From: Panicum virgatum
Taxonomy: Eukaryota > Streptophyta > Magnoliopsida > Poales > Poaceae
Reading direction: 5' to 3'
Assembly: GCF_016808335.1 (NCBI RefSeq)
Contig: NC_053142.1
Location: forward strand, 42,885,674-42,949,673
Length of the DNA stretch: 64,000 nucleotides
The notes beneath the pieces are model-generated. The model was not told where the DNA came from, did no database searches, and worked only from the letters and a program-made list of their open reading frames with translations. A program made the position numbers and the translations under genes. Shown here piece by piece: positions 11,338 through 20,734 of this stretch. The first letter of the stretch is position 1. Every line of letters begins with the position of its first letter.

Positions 11338-12187
11338 GTCACTGCAGGTGGGCCCTTTGGCGGTGTTCGTCTTTCTCCAATGCATCTCGCCGGAGTTATG
11401 GAAGGAGGGGCTGCCGGGGGTCTCCAACAGACCAACACCTCCGGCCTTAGAAGGGGTCGGGAGGTCGACAGGCGGTAATGGCGGGTTGCTAGGCGGTGCA
11501 GCCAGCGTGGCGGCAAGATACCCGGTGGGCCAGGGCCGGGCGCGGGGGAGCAGCAACCACTTGGACTAGCGCGGCAGACGGCGGTGGTGGATGGCGGCGC
11601 GGCAGATGAGGAAAGCAGGCGGAGGTGCAGGCGAGCACGTCATGGGCCACCGTGGGCCTTATGTGATGTCTCGTCTCCCAGAGTCCCAGTCCCGCACGTT
11701 GCCCCTACCCTGCTTTACCCTTTGTGTAATTGTGGACTTCTCACGGATGACATCTCAATCTCGGGCTCTACAACACTGTCACGTTGGCCATGATCCACCC
11801 CCCTGATCCTCCCCACCAGTCAACTGGAATGTTCGGAGCTGCGTGCGCGAGTGCGTCGCATCGCTGAAGCGCCGTCGAGCTATTACCAGGTGGGCCCGCA
11901 TCCCCTGTTCTTCTCCAAAGCATCTGGCCGGAGTTCGGGAAGGAGAGGCTGCCGGGGGTCTCCAACGTCGCTGACCTTAGAAGGGGAAGGAGTTGGGAGG
12001 TCGATTGGTGGTGGCGGCGGGTTGGTGGGCACTGGGAAGTGCGGCACGGCGGTGGGGACACCGCCGGCCGGGGGCGGCGGCGAGACGCGGCAGATGCTCA
12101 GGTTAGCGCGGCGGCGGGACGAGCTTGTCGTGGGCTGCCGTTGACCTTTTGCAACGTCTTGGCTCCCAGACGCAGGAGCGACTCCTA
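11338..12187. repeat. Tandem duplication of a GC-rich segment
   Basis: Two colinear diverged copies, about 11338-11700 and 11879-12187. Shared landmarks are CAGGTGGGCCC, the CCGGAGTT(A/C)(T/G)GGAAGGAG block, GGCTGCCGGGGGTCTCCAAC, CCTTAGAAGGGG, and GTCGTGGGC/GTCATGGGC before CTCCCAGA. Copy 1 retains an extra stretch and copy 2 ends in a long C run. Open frames cross both copies but differ between them, so coding is not supported. Confidence 0.7.
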
Positions 12188-12212
12188 CCCCCCCCCCCCC
12201 CCCCCCCCCCCC
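12188..12212. repeat. Poly-C tract (25 C)
   Basis: Uninterrupted run of C at the end of the second duplicate copy. Its length may not be reliable in an assembly. From here to the cyclin stop codon (12819) nothing else was recognised apart from A-rich runs and a (GACC)n-like stretch near 12690; the last ~200 bp should include the cyclin 3' UTR. Confidence 0.85.
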
Positions 12213-12818
12213 GGTCGCTGATTTCACATGTGTGAACATCCATTGTCTATGAACTACGGATGATTTGCTATCAAATTTGGGGAGATAACGGTCAGGATTG
12301 ATTGTAAGATGTTATAAGCCAATCCTAAACTATTTCAGAAACCTTGCCGATTCCTCACCCTTCGCCCCGGCTGTTCCTTATATGGATTTTGGAGAGGGCG
12401 CGGTCCAGCCAGGACCTCTCTCGGGGCGATGCTGCTGCAGTGCTGCTCCACTTGACCATAAAAAAAAAACCATTAGACCATAAAAAAAGGCTGCTGCTCC
12501 ACTGATTTCACCGGGCCAATCAATTCCCAATCACGTTCAGAAAAATGCATCAGGGCACATCCATGCCATCAATCGAAGGAACAACGAAATGAGAGATATC
12601 AAGAACTTGTTTTCTTTACAAGGTTCCAACAGCAATTCCTAAAACAGTAAAACAGGCCAATTCGTTATTAGCCGGACTTGACTGACCGACCGACCGACCA
12701 CCACTAATGTCATTCACGACATAGATAAAAAACAAATGTTATATTATCATAAGCAGAAGCTCTCCAAGGAAATTCCTGGAAAAGGTTAAAATTGATCCAG
12801 TTGGATAGAGAGATTCAA

Positions 12819-15774
12819 CTAGATTGTGCCTGAAGATGGAGGCGATGTGCCTCCTGACTCCAGCAAGAACAGCGCAGGCTCAACCTTGGCTGCGCACCCA
12901 AACTTGAACGTACTGTATTTCCTGTGTACACCGGTGAGCTTGCCGGTTCCAGCCTTCTGGTGAAAGTCTACCATCATCCTCGAGCACTCACTGAGAGAAC
13001 AGCAGAAGGTACACACAAAGTCAAGGATACAGATGCATGTAAATGCAGTCAGGAACAGAAAGTAACTAAACACAGACTTACAGGAGTTGGTCGCCAGTGT
13101 ATTTGCTATGTGACTCGCAAACCTTTGTCCAGTGCTGACAGCGATTGACAGCACATTGCGCAGTGTAAACTGCAGCAGCAGCTAGAAGCGAAGGCTGGTA
13201 CTTCAGCATTTGGTATTCAACCAGGCAAAGCTCCAGCATGAAAAAGGACACTAGCTCTAGCTGTGAGATACAACAGTAGGGCATTGTTTCAGTCATAAAA
13301 CCGGAATGAATAATATGAAGCAATAAACTACTACAAAAATTTTGTGTGCTAGTCTATCCAAGTCGTGAAAACACTGATCAGAATGTAATTACACTTCACC
13401 TGTTTATCTGAATCTGCTGCTTTCAGAAACCTCATCATGAAGACATATGGTGTTGGAACAGACATATTGAACTGAAGTGTGTTCAGAATCAACTTTTCCT
13501 GCTCAATCACAAGATTCAAATATTAGTTTTAAAAAACCAAGAGGCCATCTATATTCTATACTTGAAAAAAGTGAAAGGAGACAGTGTGCAAGAATTTGCA
13601 AAGAGAGTGAGGAATCATTCAAAAAATTACTGTCTAAATTCGTCATCAAGCGTTGATCTAAAGAGGTTAAAATTGCATTTTTGCAGTAAACAAATATGTG
13701 GCTGGTTTAAATAAAGATGGACATAAAATGTATGATCGAATTTACATTTAGGTATGCAAAAGGAACTAAGAATCAATCCAGTGAAAGTGCATATTTGATT
13801 TAACGGGGTTACCATTTCTAGAATCTGCCCTTTCGTGTAGGCTCTGTCAGAAATGAGTACTAGGTCTTCAACAACTGGAACTGAGACCTCCTCATATTTG
13901 CAAGCAAGAAGCATAGCTGTTACTCCCACTAGCTGCAACTTCTTCCTTGGAACCACTTGCTTTTCCAAAAATCTATCTATTATGTTTACTGTAAGAAACA
14001 GTGTCTCATCCATCAGTTCGAACTTGTAATGCACCTGGCAAAGGATCAGTAAAATTTTTAGAATCACATAGTTTCAGATCACTACAAGTTATAAGGTCGA
14101 TGCCTTTTTTTTTACCTCAATGAGCCAATCAATCAGAATTGCTCTCATCTTTGCGTTTATATCTTGTTGGCTGGACATGTAATCAGGCTTTACACAACTT
14201 TTTGCCTGCATAAAGACCACGTTGGTGATACTGAAAAGATAGTAGAAGCTGCCACGCAAAATTTTTAAAGATAACCGAGGCACCACATTGCCTGCATTAA
14301 GTTCTTTTGAATCTTTACATCAAAGGATAATGTCAGAAAGAACTTTCATTTCGGCAACCATGATTTGTAATGCTGATATTCCAGGAGCCAATTTTAGTAG
14401 TACAAGGACAAATTATGTTTGATCTGAAGCACAATGATGGGAATACCGTGACAAAAGAATTGGATTTCAGTTGGTTGTACCACCAGAATAAAAGGCCTAT
14501 ATGGGAATAGTATGCAAACGACATAATATTCCAACGTGTTGAACAGGGACAGCTAACACAGATAACAAGGTACTTCTGTCTTTCAAGTGGACAAATGTGT
14601 GATTGAAATCACTCAAATCAAAACATATTGACACAGTTTATTCAAATTATTTTCTTGAGGTGCAAAAAATATGTTAGCCATGCATTTCCATATTAAACTT
14701 CACTGCATTTTGGATTCTAATGTGGAGTGGAATGCTTATTACAGGTTTCCTGTCTGACTTGTTCAATTTTGCAAGGACATTGTTCGGTCATATAAGCACA
14801 TTGTAGTTAAAGCATCCCTGATTCTAGCATCACCTAAAAATTCAGAATTCATGATTTGACAGGCAAAGATCACCTCATTTTCTCTGTAAAACTTGTAAAG
14901 CTCTTCGACGTATTCAGTTGCTGCAAGCGGGTTCCCCGAGTTCACACTGTCAATGTCCATGATAAATTCATCTTCGTTCATACTGTCCTTGTGATCTGTC
15001 TCATCCTGTATCACCAAACGTATTACTAAGTCGGAGCCATCACGAAGATTCCAGAAACTCATCCCTTAGCTTTCTGAAATTCAGTACGGATCAGCACAGT
15101 GCAAATACCATGTCAATGTCAACATCGGGGACCGGCTCGTACTGTTCCACGTCGATGTCGATGTCGATGGTGCCATCGCCGATCGGTTCGTTGTTGTGAT
15201 CAGCTCCAAGTCCTGGATCAGTTGTGGTCACCTGACGTTCAGGTTCTCCTTTGCTCGCCAAGGAGGCGGCGAATTTCCTGAACCACCAAAGCAATACCAG
15301 ATCAAAAATTAGAGCCTGCAAGGAACATCAGAGCGCAAAACAAGAAAAGAAAAGGAAAAAAAAACAGCACTGGTCCTAACCTGGTCATGGGCCGGCTGCT
15401 TGCAAACGCCGGCTTCTTCTCATCCCTTCCATTCTTCCTGAAGAGAAGAAAGGAACGCCACGATTAAACAGGATTCGACCCAAGAACCATGAAAAAGGCA
15501 CGATCTTGCGCGAGGAGATTACTGCAGCATGGGCTTCTTGGCGACGGCGCAGGGGTACGGGGCAGCCCCGACGAGGTTCTTGATGTCCGTGAGCGCCCGC
15601 CGGTTCCCCATCTCTGCACAAATCACGAGATCAGAACCACGGACGACGAGTGGCGGCGCCGCCGGCGCAAACAGCTAAATCATCCGAGAATGGATCATCA
15701 CCTCGGACGCCGGGCACGGGCTTCCCCGTCACGGGCCTCCGATTCTCATCCGCCGCCTTCCCCGCCGCCTTCAT
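12819..15774 (-). CDS. CYCB2;1: B2-type mitotic cyclin
   Basis: Ten exons on the minus strand: 15702-15774, 15523-15613, 15381-15437, 15109-15277, 14874-15005, 14116-14205, 13813-14034, 13400-13498, 13082-13260, 12819-12990. All introns are GT-AG and all phases agree, giving 1284 bp and 427 residues, the usual length for plant B2 cyclins. The start [11 protein letters not shown] is the only Met in frame with the destruction box R29-x-x-L32-x-x-I35-x-N37, the degron that targets mitotic cyclins to the APC/C. The cyclin N-fold has the hallmark [18 protein letters not shown] (exons 6-7); the C-fold (exons 9-10) has [13 protein letters not shown]. It activates CDKs at G2/M in the nucleus. The split into B2;1 rather than B2;2 rests on resemblance of the N-terminus to the rice protein and is less sure. 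No damaging change was seen. Confidence 0.93.
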
Positions 15775-16027
15775 CCCCGACGCCGCTCAGGATCCGAATC
15801 AAGATCCCCGTGGAGAAACCAGCCGGGATTCGTCAGACGCACCCGCAGGAGGAGGAGGAGGAGGAGACGGATCGGCCGGCCTCCCCTTTCTCTCCTCCGA
15901 TCCTCGCGAAGGAGCGGCGGGCTGTGCCTATGGACGCAGGAGCCCCGGGGCGACGCGGAGCATACGAACGCAGCGGGGCCGCGGCGACGTTAATAAGAAC
16001 AGCAGCAACGGCAACGTCTCTCTAGCC

Positions 16028-16070
16028 CCCCTTTCTCTCTCTCTCTCTCCCTCTCTCTCTCCTCTCTGGC
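16028..16070. repeat. CT/GA-rich tract in the cyclin 5' region
   Basis: Plus strand reads TTTCTCTCTCTCTCTC with further CT units; on the cyclin strand it is a GA tract about 250-300 bp upstream of the ATG. Such tracts are common in plant core promoters and 5' leaders. The transcription start could not be placed. Confidence 0.6.
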
Positions 16071-16278
16071 CGTCTTGGGATTCGAAGGAGGAGAGAGATT
16101 GAGAGGGAGATTTAGGTTCGGATTTTTATTTTGTGGTTTGTTCGCTCTTGGGGGAGAAATCGGGAGGTGTCGTCACGCTCGCGGACGAGAAAGGAAGGGG
16201 GTTTGTCTAGATGCGGCGAGGCTGGGCGAGAGGAGGGGAGGGAAGGGGGCGGATTTGAAAGGGGGAAAGGCGATGGAG

Positions 16279-16366
16279 GCCAACGGCTAGTGGGCCGCCG
16301 CAGCGTGAGCTGTTGGACAGCTCGAGAGGGCCGGCCGCGCCCCAGGTCGCGTGGTCGTAACGGTCG
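16279..16366 (+). promoter_or_regulatory. Two MSA-like M-phase elements upstream of the cyclin gene
   Basis: GCCAACGGCTA (16279-16289) matches the M-specific activator consensus YCYAACGGYYA at 10 of 11 bases. CGTAACGGTCG (16356-16366) keeps the AACGG core and matches 9 of 11. They lie about 505 and 580 bp upstream of the cyclin start codon. In plants MSA elements bind three-repeat MYB (MYB3R) factors and give G2/M expression of B cyclins. Function here is inferred from motif and position. Confidence 0.55.
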
Positions 16367-16399
16367 CCTCCGTCCGCGCCAGGGCGTGCTGCGTGCACG

Positions 16400-17664
16400 T
16401 GCTTTCAAATCGACGGGTTCCGGGTGCGCCGCGCCGGGGGCCGTCCGGCCCGGGCTGGTAGGTTTCCACCGTGGTCGGCTGGTGCATCGGTCTCCAGCTC
16501 TATAGTATTTCTCTCTTATATCGCTTCAGCACTAGTCTCAAACCACCAGTTATTTTTCTCTCATACTACTCCAGCTCCAGCCTGCTGAACGCAGTGTTCG
16601 CTTGGTTGAGTCTCGTCAGGTCTGGACTCGATCAGGAGGACGCAGGCTCCGTACCTGTCTGCCACTGACCGGCGGGCCTGCACCCATGGTGCATGCGGCG
16701 CGGCGACGCGTGGGGCGCGTTGGTGTAGGTGGGATCCACTGGTCAGCGACTAGCGAGCGTGCGACGGTGTGAGAAAAGCCATCGCGCATCAGTGCCCATC
16801 CAGTCGAGCGAGCCCGCTCCCCTCCACTGACACGGGGTTAAGGCTGCGAGATGCGATCGGACGGACGGGATCGAGTGGGTCCCTGACGAAGCATGGAGAT
16901 GAGCAGTGGTGAGGCCGCCCGCTGGAGATCAGAGAGCGGTGATAGATAGCATAGTACTGGTACTAATGAGTAGCCGAGTAGTAATACTGTAGAAAGAGCA
17001 GGTATTATGAAGGGCGTCAGCGAAATGCTGACGTGGAAGGAAGAGAAGGTATGAGAGAGACGGCAGCGGTCGTATGGCAAGACACCAGTATTTAGCGGGC
17101 GGATTCACTGTTTGCCAGCACTGTTTTCTCCACTCTCAATTAGTTGCTGTCGCTTTCGTGCAATAAAACAGGCCACAACTATTGAATAAAAAACACAATA
17201 CCCTGCTGAGCTGGAGCTTCTTTTCGCCGCCAAGCAGGCGACTTTATAAGCCTTGCTCTAAGAGTAGTAAGAGCAGGGCTAATAACCTCGCCATCAAGTC
17301 GGCTGCAAGCTGGGCGTGCGCCCGCTGCTCGTTGCAGGCTGCGTGCCGGCGGTTCAGGGCACGCGGGCCCAGGGAATAGGGCGCCAGCTTGAGCGGGCGG
17401 AGAGTGGAGCGCCAGTTTTTTTTCTCTCACTCCTTTTCTCTCTCTCTTCATGTAGAATTCAGTCTGTTTACAGTATGATGTAATACTTCCTCTAATACTG
17501 CAGAGACTGCGCGACTTTCAGATTTGTCATTAAATTAGTTGGCAGGCAGACGCTTGCTGCGCTATCACTGTCGAGTTTGACCGCTTGTCGTCATGTACAT
17601 ACAGCGAACAGCCACAGGCGGATAGGCTGGTTGGGAGTTGAGCCTAGGCGAGCGGGCGCATGTA
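16400..17664. other. Intergenic sequence, no gene recognised
   Basis: No coding family, RNA gene or clear transposon end was found. There are short inverted repeats (for example TGCTCT...AGAGCA near 17253-17274) and CT-rich stretches (about 17420-17445), so eroded MITEs are possible but not supported by clear termini. Confidence 0.5.
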
Positions 17665-17800
17665 CTCCCTCCATACCCACAATTCTTGACGTTTAGCACA
17701 TGATTGTGGTAACTAAGAAGTCATTAATTAGAGGTAATTTTTCCCTGTCTACCCCTATTAAATGTAGTTGCGGTATGCTTCATCCGAGAAACAAACCAAG

Positions 17801-17880
17801 GGCGGATTGGCTAGCCCAGCGTGGTGGCTGCTGTCACCGGCATGGCGCAGGTTCGATTCCCCGCGGCCTCAAAATTTTTT
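17801..17880 (+). promoter_or_regulatory. tRNA-like Pol III promoter inside the mariner element
   Basis: TAGCCCAGCGTGG (17812-17824) resembles a tRNA A box and GGTTCGATTCC (17850-17860) is a perfect B box; a TTTTTT terminator follows at 17875-17880. The flanks do not pair as a tRNA acceptor stem, so this is not a tRNA gene. It may be a SINE head or a decayed tRNA-derived sequence. Confidence 0.55.
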
Positions 17881-18060
17881 GCACTCGCTGGACGGTTTTG
17901 CCGCTCCTTGTTTTCACGATTTTTGCTCGGTGGATGTTTTTGCGCTCGCGTTTTCGCTGGAAGTTTTTGGTGCCGCTCCTTGTTTTCGGCTTGGACAACA
18001 ATTGAGTCCGTATATTTATACGCCTGGCCGGATTGCAACACAAACAAAACACCCGCACAA

Positions 18061-18377
18061 ATGGCCTTCGATCTAAACGTGCCTGTATTGGACCTCAACG
18101 AGCCTCTACTGGAGGACATCGGTAAGTTTGCTTCTTTTCTTGCTTCTTTGCTTTCTTGTTTCCTTGCATCCTTGCTTCCTTGCTTTTCGATCGGTAAGTA
18201 GAAAATGTTGTAGATGACGACGACACCGCACCCTTGCCGGCGCTGGAAGACGACGGCGACGGCATTGATGAAGTTGATTACGACGGCGGTGACTCGACGG
18301 AGTCGGCGACCTCCAGAACGGAGTCTGCGACGGAGGCCAGCACCAACTCGACGGAGTCCGCGACCTCCAGGACGTAG
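18061..18377 (+). pseudogene. Residual mariner transposase N-terminus (74 codons, spliced)
   Basis: A TATA-like TATATTTATAC (18012-18022) precedes ATG 18061. Exon 1 (18061-18121) encodes MAFDLNVPVLDLNEP..., a GTAAGT donor follows, and exon 2 (18214-18377) continues in frame with an acidic D/E-rich stretch and then a Ser/Thr/Glu-rich repeat (ESATS) to a TAG. Plant mariner transposases begin with a DLN-rich acidic region before their DNA-binding domain, so this is most likely that leader with the rest deleted. The DLNxP/LDLNEP motifs also resemble EAR repression motifs. It could encode a small protein, but expression is unproven. Confidence 0.55.
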
Positions 18378-19424
18378 TCCGCGACGAGCTCCACGGAGTC
18401 CGCGGCGACCTCGACGTCCGCGGAGACAGGCTGGACCTCCTCGGCGACGAACACGTCCTCGGCGAACGTCTCATCCGAGTCTGCGGACACCGACGCCGAG
18501 CCGTGATCGCTTCCGGCTGGAATCCATGGCGGCGCTTGGCCAAATGAGATGGAGCGAGGGATATTCCTGGCTGCGCGTGGAGACGGAGCGCGAGGGAGGC
18601 GCGCGATCAATGCGCGCGGGAGAGAAACGAGGAGAGCCGGCCCACGCGCGATATCAATGCTACTGCCATGCGGGAGTGGAGCGGACGGCATGCATGCGGG
18701 AGTGGAACCGAATGGACAGGGGCAATCGCGTCAAACCAGTCTCCCGCGCGGTCAGAACGTCAACTTTTGAGAAAACTAGGCAGGTTGGCGCGCTTTGCGC
18801 GCCTGTAGCAAAAGATTTGATGTAAAATAATAATAAAAATATATTATCGTATATTACCGTTAAAGCAATATCGTGTTGATATATTTTGGCAACGTGTTGA
18901 TGTATTGAATGAAGTGTGATAGGTATAGTTGATAGATTGTCATATAATTATATTTTGCGAGTTTATGAAGTGGAATTAAAATCCAATAAGTAGTAGGGGC
19001 TAGCACGCGTAGACGTAGTGTATGAAATATGGTTATTGTTTTCATGTAAATAAATAATTAAATATATTTTGTGGGTGGATTCCAATTGAATATTATGTGG
19101 GTAACACCTAAATAACACACAGGGCCCACATGGGCCCTGTATAAATAGTACATAGAAGAATTTATTTTGTGTATGTTAGTAGATATAATTGATGGATTAG
19201 CTTACACTAATTATTAATTTTGGTAGAAAAAATGATAGGGTTAGAAATGAATGTATGATTCAATTATATTTTGCGAGTTCACAAAGTGAAAATAAAATCC
19301 AATATATAATAGAGGTAAATGTAGTATATAATTGTTTTTCATAAAAAACTAAACATTTAAACACATGGGGCCACTTTTTAATTTTTTTATTTTTAATTTC
19401 GAATTATATTTTTTTATTATGAAC

Positions 19425-19550
19425 AGTACCCGGCGGGGCCCACACGAATAGTACCTTTTTATTATTTTTTATTATGACCAGTACCCCCGGCACCACATGA
19501 ACAGTACATTTTATTATTTTTTAAATGATGAGCAGTACCCCCGGGCCCAC
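19425..19550. repeat. Imperfect tandem repeats in the mariner element
   Basis: About three diverged units of the pattern (G)AACAGTAC(C)CCCGG...CCAC(A)TGAACAGTAC followed by TTTTATTATTTTTTA. Unit length varies around 55-65 bp. Confidence 0.6.
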
Positions 19551-19654
19551 GTGGGGCCGCGACGCATGAGCGCGCGCCAATTCCTGGCGCGTTAGTATAG
19601 TACTCAATGCGCATGTAGGCTAGAACGTCAAGAATTATGGGTACGGAGGGAGTA

Positions 19655-20734
19655 TCCGACACCCGTACAGAAGGATGACAGGATGGTCAGAGGCTCGGCT
19701 TATTCCGGAAAAGCCAGCACCGGCAACTGCTGAAGTACCAGCTCAGATATTGCATTCCACTTGGCACGAAATATACTCGCTGGAGAACGCGGCCGCAGTT
19801 GCATATAGTCTGCCTCAGCTCTCCTCATGCTTCCATCTCCTAAGGCCTTCTATTCATCTATTGTGCCCTGACAAAAGGGTTTGAATTCACCAGAGCCACG
19901 CATTTCATACAATTGGAGGGTGCAGACGGACATTGCGGCAAAGAACCCGTTGTCCGTTTATCCACCACCATCAGCATGTGGATGCCGACGGCTGGGGTTC
20001 AGAGAAGGGACCGTGAAAGTCACATGACCGATTGCAACAAGTGTTAAACTCTTGGATTCAGAAAATCCTACCAAATCCACCGCCCTGGTACTAAACAAAT
20101 TACATCAGTGTCGGCAGACGGAATTTTTTTTGACTAAAAGCTCCATCAATAAACAAATTCGACTGATTGTGCATTATTCAGCATTCCAGCTACCGCATGT
20201 TTGCCGACAAAAGCAAAAACACCAGACACTAGTTTCATGTGATTCATCTTACATGCAGGTTTAAAACAAAATCACCTCTTGTATGCCTAAAATACATCCT
20301 TACAATTACAAACATACGGAATGAATCCAATCAAGCTCAATGCTAGAACGTGACGATACCAAACATCGGCACTCAAGCATCTGTACTCTTGAGTGAAACA
20401 GATACAAACCACCAGCAGACTGCAGCAAACTAGCTATAGCGCACAATCAAGACCCAATACACCTCTTGGTTTCCTTTTCCGCCATGTGTGAGCTCCAACT
20501 AACCTAGTTATAAGCAAACAATAGGAAGATGGACATGTACAGTCTTTTTCTATGGATCTATAACACTGCTTTCACCACCCTAAAAAGACACTGCTTTCAC
20601 CTTCAAATGCTGTACAGCGCAATGTGACTTCTGCACCGGGAGAGATGGATATGTACATGGATACCGAAAACGATGTCCCAAACTGGCCTATTTTAGTTTT
20701 TGAGTATGTCACTGTTAACTCGAGTAAAATCCCG
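19655..20734. other. Intergenic and 3' flank of NPC1
   Basis: No coding family recognised. The right part next to 20735 should be the NPC1 3' UTR. The open frame around 19675-19884 has no recognisable product. Confidence 0.5.

Larger units (their letters stand above)
17665..19652 (+). mobile_element. Mariner-like element, internally deleted
   Basis: The ends are CTCCCTCCATACCCACAATT...CTTGACGTT at 17665 and its near-exact inverse ending at 19652 (two differences in 29), flanked by TA duplications (17663-17664 and 19653-19654). These are Tc1/mariner (Osmar/Stowaway-type) features. At 1,988 bp it is too short for a full transposase; only the start of one remains (18061-18377), with no helix-turn-helix or DDD/E core. 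The right half is AT-rich with short tandem repeats. Confidence 0.88.

Noticed and set aside
12188..12212. Run of 25 C as a G-quadruplex or regulatory site
   Set aside because: Its length may be an assembly artefact and nothing around it supports a function.
17801..17880. tRNA gene
   Set aside because: A and B boxes are present but the ends do not form an acceptor stem and no anticodon arm can be folded by eye.
19120..19139. CAGGGCCCA-TGGGCCCTG near-palindrome
   Set aside because: Nine-base arms could be a TCP-type site, but it sits in the decayed interior of the mariner element and stands alone, so no function is claimed.
19675..19884. Small plus-strand ORF of 69 codons downstream of the mariner element
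   Set aside because: No family resemblance, no clear promoter or codon bias; length is expected by chance.
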